Shown here: positions 1 through 8,907 of the stretch, one piece after another
Numbering within the stretch: position 1 is the stretch's first letter
Layout: every line of letters begins with the position of its first letter
Origin: Xiheimicrobium sp052034585
GTDB taxonomy: Bacteria > Myxococcota > Myxococcia > Myxococcales > Myxococcaceae
Reading direction: 5' to 3'
Length of the DNA: 64,000 nucleotides
Assembly: GCA_052034585.1 (NCBI GenBank)
Contig: JBPOIJ010000069.1
Coordinates: 1 to 64,000, forward strand
The notes under the pieces: model-generated
What the model was told of the DNA's origin: nothing
The model's database searches: none
The model's input: the letters and a program-made list of their open reading frames with translations, nothing else
Made by a program: the position numbers and the translations under genes

Positions 1-1222
1 TGGCGGGGGAGGAGCCCTTGCCGGAGTCGATGGCCGGAGAGCCTGGGCGAAGCATGGCGTCGGCCGCGTTGCTGCCCGCGGCGTTCACCAGCAGCGGGTT
101 GGCCAGCACGTTGTTCGCCGGCACCGCACCGACGACGCCGAAGAAGATGTTGTCTCGCACGTTCGGCAACGAGAGTCCGACGCGCACCGCCGGCGTCGGC
201 TGGAAGATGTTGTTGCGAATCTCGACCACTCTCCCCATGAAGGGTTGAGGGTCTTTCGTGGCGTTCGGGCAGGTCCCGTTCGAGATCAGCGCCGAGCTCG
301 ACTTGCCGATGACCGTGTTGTTCCGAAACGCGTTTCCGGGCCCGATGGCGCCGTCCTCACACCAGAAGGACACCGCTGAGCCCCACGCCGCACCAGCGCC
401 GCCGTTGATGATGACGTTGTCATGGACGTCGTTGTTCGAGACCGCGCCCGAGAAGACGACTCCCGACGCTCGCCCGTTCTTCATCAGGTTTCCGTAGATC
501 TTGTTTCCAATTGAGGTGCTGTACTGGATTTGAATGCCTTGCTGGTTCGGGTAGCCCCGCGATCCATCGGTCGTGTTGTAGCGATAGGTGCCGTTCTTCC
601 CCGAGATGTAGAAGGCGTGCGACCCGGTGCCCGTGACGGTGCACCGCTCCACGAGGAGATCCTGGCCATGAAAGTAGATGCCCAGCCCTGCGAAGTTCTC
701 GATGACGCAGTTGCGTACCACCACGCCCGTCGACCAGGTGGCCAGCGCCGTCTTCGTTCGCCCGCGAACGATCGTCGTGCCGTTCATTCCTTGCAGCCGC
801 GAGGCCTCCGACTGCCGAAACGTCAGGCCCTCGTACGACGAGTAGTTGCCCGACATGAAGACCATCGTCGCCGAGCCCGTCTCGTTGTCGGCCGTGGTGC
901 GGTCGTAGATGATGACCGGTCGCTCGTTCGCGTAGTTGCGATAGACGATGCGGTTCTCCGGCGTGCCCGCCGCTCGGAAGCTGTAATACGAGCGGTTGGC
1001 GTCGGTGATGACGTACTCCCCGCCGCGGAAGAAGACCGTGTCGCCAGGGCGAAGCGTCGTCTGGGCCGTCTGCAGCCGATCGAGCGTGCGCCACGGCTTG
1101 TCGATCGTGCCGGCGTTCGCGTCGTTTCCGGTGGGCGAGAGAAAGTAGGTCGCGGCCTCCGCGCCCAGCGAGAGGAGCGGGAGAAGGAAGAGGCAGCGCG
1201 CGAGGCGTGAAGCAGGGTGCAT
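1..1222 (-). CDS. Secreted right-handed parallel beta-helix protein, C-terminus cut by window edge
   Basis: The frame is open from an ATG at 1222 to the window edge, about 407 codons without a stop, so the C-terminus is missing. Residues 1-24 form a signal peptide. The mature start TYFLSPTGNDANAGT is the usual opening of secreted beta-helix polysaccharide lyases and related proteins. The body is rich in Asn, Gly and Val in short repeated turns (VVRNCVIEN, NKIYGNLMKNG, NNDVHDNVIING), and SPAIDSG near the edge is a common late motif. The family acts on polysaccharides outside the cell, but no catalytic residues were identified, so the substrate is unknown. The start is preceded by a purine-rich AAGGAG. 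Confidence 0.8.
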   Translation of the reverse strand, partial: MHPASRLARCLFLLPLLSLGAEAATYFLSPTGNDANAGTIDKPWRTLDRLQTAQTTLRPGDTVFFRGGEYVITDANRSYYSFRAAGTPENRIVYRNYANERPVIIYDRTTADNETGSATMVFMSGNYSSYEGLTFRQSEASRLQGMNGTTIVRGRTKTALATWSTGVVVRNCVIENFAGLGIYFHGQDLLVERCTVTGTGSHAFYISGKNGTYRYNTTDGSRGYPNQQGIQIQYSTSIGNKIYGNLMKNGRASGVVFSGAVSNNDVHDNVIINGGAGAAWGSAVSFWCEDGAIGPGNAFRNNTVIGKSSSALISNGTCPNATKDPQPFMGRVVEIRNNIFQPTPAVRVGLSLPNVRDNIFFGVVGAVPANNVLANPLLVNAAGSNAADAMLRPGSPAIDSGKGSSPA

Positions 1223-1354
1223 GGAGCGACTCCTTGGAGGTGACGACGCCCGCTCCCTGAGCAACATCGACGCCAGCCTCGGAGCGCTTGCCGAATCGGT
1301 CGCTTGCCTGCAGGCACCTGTCAGGTACGGATGACAGGTGTCGCCTCGCGGCGG

Positions 1355-2314
1355 TCACTCGCCGAGCGGGAAGAGGTACTCCGCGCCGAGGCCGAAGAAG
1401 AGGTTCCGGCGGTTCACCGTGGCCGGACCGAGCAGCCCGAGCAGCCGCGCGTCGGCGAGCAGGCGAAGGCCTCGAACGAGCGACACCTCGACTCGAAGTC
1501 CACCTCCGAGCGCCGGAAGCCAGGGCGTCGCGGCGACCAGCACGGCGTTTCCAAACGGCTGGAGCGCGAGCCGTTGGTGCAGCTCGAAGCGAGGGCCGAC
1601 GGTGAGTGAGAGCCCGGCGTGCGCGCCTTGGTAGTAGCCGAGCGCAGCAGCACCCCAACGGAACGAGAGCGTCACTCCAGCGGTGAGCGCGAGGAGGGGG
1701 CGCGTCTCGGCCCCTGGCTCCCTCGCTGCCGGAACGACGTCGGCCAGCCCGAGCACCTGCGGACCCAGCGACCACTGCAGCGGGTGCGCGCCGGTGACCC
1801 CTGCGTCCGTCTCGGGGGCGGGCGGCACCTGAACGGGCCCCAGGCTGACCACCTCGCGCGCATTCGGGCGAACCAGCACCCTGACGGGCTTCCCCGCGTC
1901 GATGGACACGAAGTGAGGCCCGAGCTCCAGCGTCAACACCAGCGGCGCTGGTCCTCGCTCGACCCCATCGACGCTCACCCTGCCTGCCGCATCGGTCACC
2001 GAGAGTTCACCTCGCAGCGTGCGCCGGAGCGTCTCGAGCTGCAGCACCAGCGAGGGTTGAACCGTCTCCGGGTCGAAGCGCGCTTCCGGGTCTGCCCGCA
2101 GGGCCTCGACGAGCGCGCCCTCGATGGCGTCGGTGCGCCGTGACGCTGCGAACGCGCGCGCCTCGAGCAGCAGCAGCTTCGCCGAGTCCGCCCCCTGGGT
2201 CGTCCCAGCGCGCTCGGCTTCGCGAATGACGCCCTCGAAATCTCCGCGGCGGAACGCCTCTTCGGCCCGTTCGAGCGGCGTCGACGCGAGCGCCGCCAGC
2301 AGCAGCGCGGTCAT
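1355..2314 (-). CDS. PEGA-domain protein with beta-rich C-terminus, kinase partner
   Basis: 319 residues. A hydrophobic signal-like segment (MTALLLAALAS) is followed by a helical, TPR-like region to about residue 105. Then comes a PEGA-type segment (VSVDGVERGPAPL, HFVSIDAG), a short proline-rich linker and a C-terminal half of alternating hydrophobic residues that looks like an outer-membrane barrel (FFGLGAEYLFPLGE at the end). Its ATG overlaps the stop of the upstream kinase gene by four bases, so the two are translationally coupled. PEGA domains are common surface modules in myxobacterial envelope proteins. A role as an envelope protein linked to the kinase is inferred from position only. 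Confidence 0.75.
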   Translation of the reverse strand: MTALLLAALASTPLERAEEAFRRGDFEGVIREAERAGTTQGADSAKLLLLEARAFAASRRTDAIEGALVEALRADPEARFDPETVQPSLVLQLETLRRTLRGELSVTDAAGRVSVDGVERGPAPLVLTLELGPHFVSIDAGKPVRVLVRPNAREVVSLGPVQVPPAPETDAGVTGAHPLQWSLGPQVLGLADVVPAAREPGAETRPLLALTAGVTLSFRWGAAALGYYQGAHAGLSLTVGPRFELHQRLALQPFGNAVLVAATPWLPALGGGLRVEVSLVRGLRLLADARLLGLLGPATVNRRNLFFGLGAEYLFPLGE

Positions 2315-3768
2315 CGTCGCTCGAGCTCGACCGTGAGGGTGCGCACCTCGTCGCGGTGTAGCACGACCTCTCGTTTGACCGGCGCGAAGCCCTCGCGCGT
2401 GAGGGTGACGAGATGCCGGCCCGAGGGGAGCGAGATGGTGAGCGGGGCCTCTCCACGCGGAGTGCCGTCGACGGCGATCCAGCTGAACGATGCAGCGCCG
2501 TTCACGAGGGGCACCACGCGCAGCTCGCCCGTGCCCTTCTTGACCGGCGAGGCCGTTCGCGGCGCGTCTCGCACGGGGGCACGGTTTCGAATGGGCGGGC
2601 TGCGTGGCGCCTCAGTGGGCACGACGTCGACCGACGGCGCGGGCGGCTCGGTGGCCGGCGGCGGGGGCGTGGGGACGTGCGGCTCGACCGACGGCGCGGG
2701 CCGCGGGTCGGTGGCCGGCAGCAGGGTCGTCGGCACGTTCGCCGTCGGCGGGGTGCGCGAGGCGATCGCGACCGCAGCCACCACGCTCACGACGACCGCT
2801 CCGACGAGCGTCGCGATGACGGTGCGAGGCAGGCGCTGTTGGGCCCGGAGCGGAGCCGTGGGAGGCCCCTCGCTCGTCGACTTCTTCGTCGGCCGCGCGA
2901 GGACCGGCGCCGGAACCTCTGGCGGCTTCTCGAGTTGATCGACGAACGCGCTCGCCGTGGAGGGCCGCCGCTCGGGCCGAACGTCCATCGCGGCGAGGAG
3001 CACCGCGCTCGTCGCCTCGTTCAGCGCCGAATTCAGCGCGCGCGGGTTGCTCAGGGCGTTGCTCAGCTTCGCGTGCGCGACCGCAGCGTCTTCGCCCGAG
3101 AACGGGGCCACGCCGGTGAGCGCCTGGTAGGCGACCGCGGCCAACGAATACACGTCACCTCGTCGATCGAGCGCGGTCGAGCGCGTCAGTTGCTCCGGCG
3201 GCATGTAGGCCAACGTTCCAAGCACGATGCCTTCGCTCGTCGCGGCGTCCTCTCGGAGGTCGCGCAGGATGCCGAGGTCGAGCAGGGTGACGTGGCCGTC
3301 GGCGCCCACCCAGACGTTCGCGGGCTTCACGTCGCGGTGGAGGAGCGCCAGGCCATGCAAGTAGTCGAGCGCCTTCGCCACCGGCCTCAAGACCGCGACG
3401 GTCGCGTCGATGGACAGCGGCCCGTGCGAGAGCACGTCGGAGAAGGGCTGGCCCTGGAGGTACTTCATCACCAGGTACGGCCGCCCCTCGTACTCTCCCA
3501 CCTCGTAGATGGGCACGAGGTGCGGGTGGTCGAGGCGCGCGGTGGTCTGCGCTTCCTTCCAGAAGCGCTTGCGCCAGCCTTCGTCGGCCACGAGGTGCGC
3601 GGCGAGGAACTTGATGGCCACCTGGCGTCCGAGGCTCAGGTCCGTCGCCAACATCACCACGCTCATGCCGCCTTGGCCGAGCCGCTCGTCGATGCGCCAC
3701 TTGTCTCCGACGACGAGTCCCTGCTGAACGGGCTTCACCGCAGGCTCGAGGAGGGCTCCTGGCGACAT
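2311..3768 (-). CDS. Ser/Thr protein kinase with transmembrane segment and PEGA domain
   Basis: 485 residues from the ATG at 3768; the frame is open further upstream but there it overlaps the divergent gene. The kinase domain spans about residues 22-290: glycine loop GQGGM (31-35), ATP-binding Lys53 in AIKF, catalytic HRDVKPAN (134-141), and DLG (154-156) where most kinases have DFG. A Pro-rich region, one membrane segment (about 316-337) and another Pro/Thr-rich linker lead to a C-terminal PEGA domain (IAVDGTPRGEAPL) that would lie outside the inner membrane. It is coupled to the PEGA protein downstream and lies head-to-head with an FHA-sigma54 activator, a plausible phospho-target reader. 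Confidence 0.93.
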   Translation of the reverse strand: MSPGALLEPAVKPVQQGLVVGDKWRIDERLGQGGMSVVMLATDLSLGRQVAIKFLAAHLVADEGWRKRFWKEAQTTARLDHPHLVPIYEVGEYEGRPYLVMKYLQGQPFSDVLSHGPLSIDATVAVLRPVAKALDYLHGLALLHRDVKPANVWVGADGHVTLLDLGILRDLREDAATSEGIVLGTLAYMPPEQLTRSTALDRRGDVYSLAAVAYQALTGVAPFSGEDAAVAHAKLSNALSNPRALNSALNEATSAVLLAAMDVRPERRPSTASAFVDQLEKPPEVPAPVLARPTKKSTSEGPPTAPLRAQQRLPRTVIATLVGAVVVSVVAAVAIASRTPPTANVPTTLLPATDPRPAPSVEPHVPTPPPPATEPPAPSVDVVPTEAPRSPPIRNRAPVRDAPRTASPVKKGTGELRVVPLVNGAASFSWIAVDGTPRGEAPLTISLPSGRHLVTLTREGFAPVKREVVLHRDEVRTLTVELERR

Positions 3769-3841
3769 GGGCTCGACGGTACGCGACGGTTGAGGCGTCA
3801 CCCGCGAAGTGTGGGCTGCCCCCGTGCTACCTTGCTTGAGC

Positions 3842-5116
3842 GTGGACACCAAGTCGATGTCGCGCTCGACGGCGCCAGCCGGTCCTGTTCGCGCCTTTCT
3901 CGTCGAGGTCGTCGGTGGCGCCGACGTCGGAATGCAGGCCGTCTGCGACGGCGAGGGGACGATCGGCACTGGCGCCGACGCGTCACTCCGGCTTTCAGAC
4001 GAGACCGTCTCGCGTCAGCACCTCGAGCTTCGCCTCGAAGACGGAGTCCTGGCGCTGACGGACGTGGGCTCGAAGAACGGCACCTTCCTCGGTGGCGCTC
4101 AGGTGCGCAGCTTCGTCGCACGCGAGGAGACGTATTTCTCCGTGGGCGCCTCGCTCCTTCGGGCGACCCCGATTCCGGTTGGCGCCGGCCCCGAGCCGGT
4201 CACCTTTGGCGCGGCGGTCGGGCAGAGCGAGCCCATGCGGCGGTTGTTTCGAGTGCTCCGGCAGGTCTCGCTCGGTGACTCCACCATCTTGCTCACCGGC
4301 GAGACGGGCACCGGCAAGGAAGTGCTCGCCGCCGAGATTCACCGGCACTCGCCGCGTCGCGACCGCCCCTTCGTCGTGTTCGACTGTGGCGGCGTCTCGA
4401 GCTCCCTCATCGAGAGCGAGCTGTTCGGTCACGGCAAGGGCGCCTTCACCGGCGCGATGACCGAGCGCGCAGGGGTGATCGCCTCGGCCCACGGGGGCAC
4501 GCTGTTCCTCGACGAGGTCGGTGAGCTGCCCCTCGAGCTCCAGGTGAAGCTGTTGCGCTTCCTCGAGAGCAAGACGGTGCGCCGGGTGGGTGACGACGTC
4601 GCGCGAACCGTCGACGTGCGGGTCGTGGCGGCGACGCATCGGGACCTCAAGCAGCGCGCGCACGAGGGCGCCTTCCGCCAGGACCTCTACTACCGGTTGG
4701 CGGTCATCGAGGCGTGGGTCCCGCCCTTGCGAGAGCGGCTCGACGATCTCCCGCTCTACGTGCGGCACTTCCTCGCGGTCGCTGGCCGGCCCGACTTCGA
4801 GCTCTCACCGGGGCTCCGCGCTGCGCTGGCGACCCATGACTGGCCCGGGAATCTCCGTGAGCTGCGGAACGTGGTGAGCCGGGTGTTGGCCGGCGGAGAG
4901 CTCGCCCTCGGCACCGGTGGAAAGGCCGAGCCGGCGAGTGACGCGCCGCTCCCGTTCAAGATCGCCAAGGAGCAGATGATCGCTCGCTTCACCAAGGAGT
5001 ACTTCCAGGCGTTGTTGACGCGCTCGAACGGGAACGTCTCTCAGGTGGCGCGTGATGCGGGCATCGCCCGGCCCTATGCGCACGAGCTGCTCGCGAAGCT
5101 CGGACTCAAGCCGTGA
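3842..5116 (+). CDS. FHA-domain sigma54-dependent transcriptional activator
   Basis: 424 residues from GTG 3842; ATG 3857 is an alternative. The FHA domain is at about residues 35-90 (VSRQHLEL, GSKNGTF), a phosphothreonine-binding module. The AAA+ domain follows with Walker A GETGTGKE (153-160), the sigma54-contact loop GAFTGA (200-205) and Walker B LFLDEVGE. A Fis-type helix-turn-helix closes the protein (GNVSQVARDAGI). With GAFTGA intact it should activate sigma54 promoters. FHA domains replace the usual receiver in many myxobacterial activators and tie them to Ser/Thr kinases; the kinase starts about 70 bases away on the other strand, so the pair is probably functional. Confidence 0.93.
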   Translation: MDTKSMSRSTAPAGPVRAFLVEVVGGADVGMQAVCDGEGTIGTGADASLRLSDETVSRQHLELRLEDGVLALTDVGSKNGTFLGGAQVRSFVAREETYFSVGASLLRATPIPVGAGPEPVTFGAAVGQSEPMRRLFRVLRQVSLGDSTILLTGETGTGKEVLAAEIHRHSPRRDRPFVVFDCGGVSSSLIESELFGHGKGAFTGAMTERAGVIASAHGGTLFLDEVGELPLELQVKLLRFLESKTVRRVGDDVARTVDVRVVAATHRDLKQRAHEGAFRQDLYYRLAVIEAWVPPLRERLDDLPLYVRHFLAVAGRPDFELSPGLRAALATHDWPGNLRELRNVVSRVLAGGELALGTGGKAEPASDAPLPFKIAKEQMIARFTKEYFQALLTRSNGNVSQVARDAGIARPYAHELLAKLGLKP

Positions 5117-6369
5117 CGGGCGACACGTCGGCGCCAGCACGTCGAGCCTCTCCGGTGGCGGCCATCGTGCTCGCAGCGCTCGGCTACTTCGTCGACATCT
5201 ACGACCTCGTCCTCTTCTCGGTGTTGCGCGTCCCGAGCCTCAAGTCGCTCGGGGTGGCTGACGCCGACCTCGTCTCGACGGGTGGGCTGCTGCTCGACGT
5301 GCAGCTCGCCGGGCTCCTCCTCGGTGGCATCGCCTGGGGTGTGCTCGCCGACAAGCGCGGTCGGCTCACCGTGCTCTTCGGCTCCATCGTGCTCTATTCG
5401 CTGGGCAACTTCGGCAACGCGTTCGTGAACGACCTCACGCTCTACGGCGTCTGCCGCTTCGTCGCTGGCTTCGGGCTCGCGGGTGAGCTCGGCGCGGGAG
5501 TCACGCTGGTGAGCGAGCTGCTCCCGAAGGACAAGCGGGGGCTGGGCACCACGGTGGTGGCGACGGTCGGGCTCACCGGGGCGCTCGCGGCGGGGCTCAT
5601 CGGCGATTCGCTGGTGAGGTCGTTTCCGCTCGAGGGCTGGCGCCATGCGTACGGCCTCGGAGGCCTCGTGGGCTTCGTGCTCTTGTTGCTCCGCCTCGGC
5701 GTCTTCGAGAGCGGGCTGTTCGAGCGCACCAAGGCGACCGAGGTGCACTTCGGAGACCTCCGCCAGCTCCTCAGTCCGCCAGCGCGCGCGTTCCGGTTCC
5801 TGCGCGTCATCCTCGTCGGCATGCCCATCTGGTTCGCGGCGGGCGTGCTCTTCGTCTTCTCCCCGGAGATCGGCGGCGCGCTCGGCCTCCCGGAGAAGCC
5901 CACCGGTGGCCTCACCATCTTCTGGGCTTACGCAGGCGTCACCGTGGGCGACCTCACGAGCGGGCTGGTGAGCCACCTGGTGAAGAGCCGGAAACGCGTC
6001 TTGGGCGCCTTCCTCGGCTCGCTCGCAGGGTCGGTGGTGTTGCTTCTCACCCTCGGCGGTCAATCGTTGACACTGTATTACTGGTTGATGGCGCTCCTTG
6101 GTTTCACCACGGGCTATTGGGTTCTCTTCGTCACCACTGCGGCAGAGCAATTCGGTACCAATCTGCGCGGCACGGTGACGACGAGCGCGCCCAACTTCGT
6201 GCGCGGCACTGCGATTCCCGTCACCGCGGTGTGGATGGCGCTCAAGCCGACGCTCGGCACGGTCCCCGCGACGATGACGGTGGGGTTGGTGTGCATCGGC
6301 GTCGGCCTGCTCGCGCTCTGGAAGATGGACGACAGCTTCCACGCCGACTTGGACTTCGTCGAACGTTGA
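5113..6369 (+). CDS. MFS transporter, sugar/organic-acid type
   Basis: 418 residues with about twelve hydrophobic segments. The GTG start overlaps the stop of the FHA activator by four bases, so it is translationally coupled. The loop between segments 2 and 3 carries LADKRGR, the MFS signature (GxLaDrxGrr type). Segment 1 includes FVDIYDLVLFS, the acidic motif seen in the metabolite:proton symporter branch (proline/betaine, shikimate and sialate carriers). The substrate cannot be told from sequence. Co-transcription with the regulator suggests that its substrate or expression belongs to the same signalling unit. Confidence 0.85.
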   Translation: MTGDTSAPARRASPVAAIVLAALGYFVDIYDLVLFSVLRVPSLKSLGVADADLVSTGGLLLDVQLAGLLLGGIAWGVLADKRGRLTVLFGSIVLYSLGNFGNAFVNDLTLYGVCRFVAGFGLAGELGAGVTLVSELLPKDKRGLGTTVVATVGLTGALAAGLIGDSLVRSFPLEGWRHAYGLGGLVGFVLLLLRLGVFESGLFERTKATEVHFGDLRQLLSPPARAFRFLRVILVGMPIWFAAGVLFVFSPEIGGALGLPEKPTGGLTIFWAYAGVTVGDLTSGLVSHLVKSRKRVLGAFLGSLAGSVVLLLTLGGQSLTLYYWLMALLGFTTGYWVLFVTTAAEQFGTNLRGTVTTSAPNFVRGTAIPVTAVWMALKPTLGTVPATMTVGLVCIGVGLLALWKMDDSFHADLDFVER

Positions 6370-6372
6370 GCG

Positions 6373-6747
6373 TCACTCCGGCGGCTGCACTGGCTCGATG
6401 AAGTTGAGCCGGTAGCCATTCGGGTCGGTGACGACGAGCTCGCGGGTGTTCCACGGCTGCACCGATGGCCCTTGGGTGGACGCGCCCAAGGCGCTCGCTC
6501 GCTCGGCCAGCACGTCGAGCCCCAGGTGCGCGACGAAGCCCACCAACACGCCGAGCCCCACCTGAGCAGGGAAGTGGACGCCGCTGGGTCGTCGCGCCAG
6601 CATCACGTCGCCGCCGGTCTCCCAGCGCAGGTGGTGGAAGGTGCCGTCGGTGCCGACTTGGGTGAAGCCGAGCCCTTCGTAGAACCGCGCCGTCGCGGCT
6701 GGATCCGCGACGAGCAACTTGGTGAAGGCCGCCAACGAAGAGCTCAT
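6373..6747 (-). CDS. VOC-family (glyoxalase/bleomycin-resistance-like) protein
   Basis: 124 residues, the usual single-module length. It has the paired beta-alpha-beta pattern of the vicinal oxygen chelate superfamily: FTKLLVADPAATARFYEGLGF at the start of the first module and VVTDPNGYRLNFIEP at the end of the second, where the terminal Glu is a usual metal ligand. Members include lyases, dioxygenases and drug-binding proteins, and the substrate is not indicated. It converges on the MFS gene and starts about 120 bases from the divergent cytochrome c gene. Confidence 0.85.
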   Translation of the reverse strand: MSSSLAAFTKLLVADPAATARFYEGLGFTQVGTDGTFHHLRWETGGDVMLARRPSGVHFPAQVGLGVLVGFVAHLGLDVLAERASALGASTQGPSVQPWNTRELVVTDPNGYRLNFIEPVQPPE

Positions 6748-6865
6748 GGCACGAGCCCATCGCCCATGCCGCCTCGACGCAAGCGCTGGATGCGCATCAA
6801 GCGCGCAGGGACGAGCACGATGGCGTCGAGCGGGTTATGCTCTTCCCTCGAAACGAGGACCCTTC

Positions 6866-7303
6866 ATGCGTGCACTCGAGGTCGTCGGAGTCGTCGCGGT
6901 GATGTCGGCCAGTGTGGTGAACGCCGAAGAGGGCGCTCAATCGCTCCAGGGAAAGACGAAGGTCTGGGTCACCTTCGAAGCGAGCGAGACCCGCGGCGAG
7001 GCCGTCTACAAGACCTACTGCCACCACTGCCACGGGCCCAAGGGCGACGGGAGCGGCCACATCGGCCGAGGGCTGATGGTGAAGCCGGTCGACCTCACCG
7101 CGCCAGAAGCCGCGAGCCGAATGACGCCGCAGGCCATCTTCACCATCGTGAAGAACGGCAGCACGCGGCCCAACACCGCGATGATTCCGTGGGGCACCGT
7201 GCTGCCCGACGAGCTGATCCGCGACGTGTCCGAGTACACCGCGGCCCTCGCCGCCGAAGGGCGCAAAGGGCGTCTGCCGGTGAAGAACGACGCCGGGCGA
7301 TGA
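6866..7303 (+). CDS. Secreted class I c-type cytochrome (one haem)
   Basis: 145 residues from the ATG at 6866, chosen because it is followed by a signal peptide (MRALEVVGVVAVMSASVVNA) and preceded by GAGGA; the longer frame lacks one. The haem-binding motif CHHCH is at 52-56, followed by the common GPKGDG. Met106 in the segment AMIPWG is the probable second axial ligand. It resembles cbb3-type and alcohol-dehydrogenase-type periplasmic electron carriers. Its stop overlaps the ATG of the next small lipoprotein gene by four bases. The electron donor and acceptor are not in this window. Confidence 0.9.
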   Translation: MRALEVVGVVAVMSASVVNAEEGAQSLQGKTKVWVTFEASETRGEAVYKTYCHHCHGPKGDGSGHIGRGLMVKPVDLTAPEAASRMTPQAIFTIVKNGSTRPNTAMIPWGTVLPDELIRDVSEYTAALAAEGRKGRLPVKNDAGR

Positions 7304-7563
7304 CGACGATGCGCTGGCTCGTGCTCTCGCTGAGCGTGTTCGCGAGCTGCACGTGCACGCCGATGGTGGGCTCTCCGTGCAAGGCCGACTGCGACTGCGC
7401 CGGAGGCATCACCAACGTGAAGTGTCCCGGCAACTTCTTCTGCCGGAATGGCGCCTGCGCCTACGACTGCGCGACGACGTGTTCGCCCGACGCCGGAGCC
7501 TCGGCCTGCCCTGCGGGCCTCGAGTGTTCGGGCGAGTTCTGCCGGAAGCTCTGCGAGGGCTGA
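7300..7563 (+). CDS. Small cysteine-rich lipoprotein
   Basis: 87 residues. The ATG overlaps the cytochrome c stop (ATGA). The signal peptide LVLSLSVFASC ends in a lipobox-like FASC. About fourteen cysteines follow in the mature part, in CxxDCDC and CRNGACAYDC patterns like the disulfide-rich modules common in myxobacterial surface lipoproteins. No enzyme motif was seen. Coupling to the cytochrome suggests co-expression in the envelope. Confidence 0.7.
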   Translation: MTTMRWLVLSLSVFASCTCTPMVGSPCKADCDCAGGITNVKCPGNFFCRNGACAYDCATTCSPDAGASACPAGLECSGEFCRKLCEG

Positions 7564-7651
7564 GCCGCGAGACGGAGCGGTGCGAGCCCGAGGCGCTGCG
7601 CACCACGCTCAGCGAGCGCGGCGACGCCGAAGAGACGCGCATTCGTGCGGT

Positions 7652-7680
7652 TTGACTCGGTGTGTCGCCATCTCTTAAGG
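7652..7680 (+). promoter_or_regulatory. Candidate sigma70-type promoter
   Basis: TTGACT at 7652-7657 and TTAAGG at 7675-7680 are separated by 17 bases, the ideal spacing, and the second box ends 24 bases before the ATG at 7705. The -10 match is only partial. This is a sequence-pattern call without experimental support. Confidence 0.3.
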
Positions 7681-7704
7681 GGGACGCGACCTTCGAGAGA
7701 GCCC

Positions 7705-8907
7705 ATGACCACGCCCAGCACCGACCCGACCTCTGCCGCTCCCACCGTTCCGCTCGCAGTCGCCGCGTCCGACGTCACCGTCACGCCCGTCACCACCGCC
7801 GCCGACAAGAAGGCCTTCATCCTCTTTCAGTACGAGGTCTACAAGAACGAGCCGAACTTCGTGCCGCCGCTGATGATGGAGCGCGAGCTCGTCCTCGACC
7901 CGAAGAAGAACCCCTGGTTCCAGTTCGGCACGATGCAGCTCTTCCTCGCGCGCCGCGGAGGCAAGGTGGTGGGCCGCATCGCCGGCATCGACGACCCCCG
8001 GTACAACGAGTTTCACGGCACCCGCGTCGGCTGGTTCGGCTTCTTCGAGTGCATCGACGACGCCGGAGTGGCCAAGGCCCTCTTCGACGTGGCCGAGCAG
8101 TGGGTGAAGGCGCGCGGCCACAGCGAGATCCTCGGGCCGGCGAGCCCGTCGTCGAACAACGAGTGGGGCTTTCTGCTCGAGGGCTTCGAGTACCAGCCGT
8201 CGATCCTCATGCCGTGGACGCCGAAGTACTACCTCTCGCTCGCCGAGGCCGGGGGCTACACGAAGGCGAAAGACCTCTTCGCCTGGAAGATCGACATCAC
8301 CGGCGAGATTCCTCCCAAGATCGCCCGCGTCGCCGAGAAGGTGAAGGAACGCGAAGGCATCGTGATGCGCCCGGCGAACATGAAGGAGTGGGACCGCGAA
8401 GTTCGCATCATCAAGGACATCTACAACTCGGCCTGGGAGAAGAACTGGGGCTTCGTGCCGATGACCGACGCCGAGTTCGATCAGCTCGGCAAGGACCTCA
8501 AGATGATCCTCAACACCGACCTCGTGTTGTTCGCCGAGGTGAACAAGGAACCGGTCGCCTTCTGCATCACCGTGCCCGACGCGAACCAGGCCATCAAGAA
8601 GGCCAACGGCCGGCTGACGACGTTCGGGCTCCCCATCGGCCTGGTGAAGATGATGCTCGAGCTCAAGCGCATCAAGCATGGCCGGCTCATCGCCCTCGGC
8701 ATCAAGAAGGAGTTCCGCAAGCGCGGCCTCGACTCGGTGCTGATGAAGGAGACGTTCGAGGTCGGCAAGCGCCTCGGGTGGACCGGCGGAGAGATCGGCT
8801 GGACGCTCGAAGACAACGACATGGTGAACCGGCCGATCGAGCTCTTCGGCTCGAAGCGGTACAAGAAGTACCGCGTGTACGGGAAGGCGCTGGCGCCGAA
8901 GAACTGA
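7705..8907 (+). CDS. GNAT-fold acyltransferase-like protein, possible ceramide-synthase type
   Basis: 400 residues from the ATG at 7705. The N-terminal third has features of a widespread GNAT-like family: FVPPLMMERELVLDPKKNPWF, then VGRIAGIDD and GFFECIDD, followed by GPASPSSNNEWGFLLEGF. A second GNAT-like half contains LIALGIKKEFRKRGLDS, which resembles an acyl-CoA binding loop. The family is usually left as a hypothetical N-acetyltransferase. From memory, bacterial ceramide synthases described in Caulobacter fall in a GNAT-like group of about this size; that link is my inference and needs a profile search. The next gene starts within its stop codon. Confidence 0.7.
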   Translation: MTTPSTDPTSAAPTVPLAVAASDVTVTPVTTAADKKAFILFQYEVYKNEPNFVPPLMMERELVLDPKKNPWFQFGTMQLFLARRGGKVVGRIAGIDDPRYNEFHGTRVGWFGFFECIDDAGVAKALFDVAEQWVKARGHSEILGPASPSSNNEWGFLLEGFEYQPSILMPWTPKYYLSLAEAGGYTKAKDLFAWKIDITGEIPPKIARVAEKVKEREGIVMRPANMKEWDREVRIIKDIYNSAWEKNWGFVPMTDAEFDQLGKDLKMILNTDLVLFAEVNKEPVAFCITVPDANQAIKKANGRLTTFGLPIGLVKMMLELKRIKHGRLIALGIKKEFRKRGLDSVLMKETFEVGKRLGWTGGEIGWTLEDNDMVNRPIELFGSKRYKKYRVYGKALAPKN

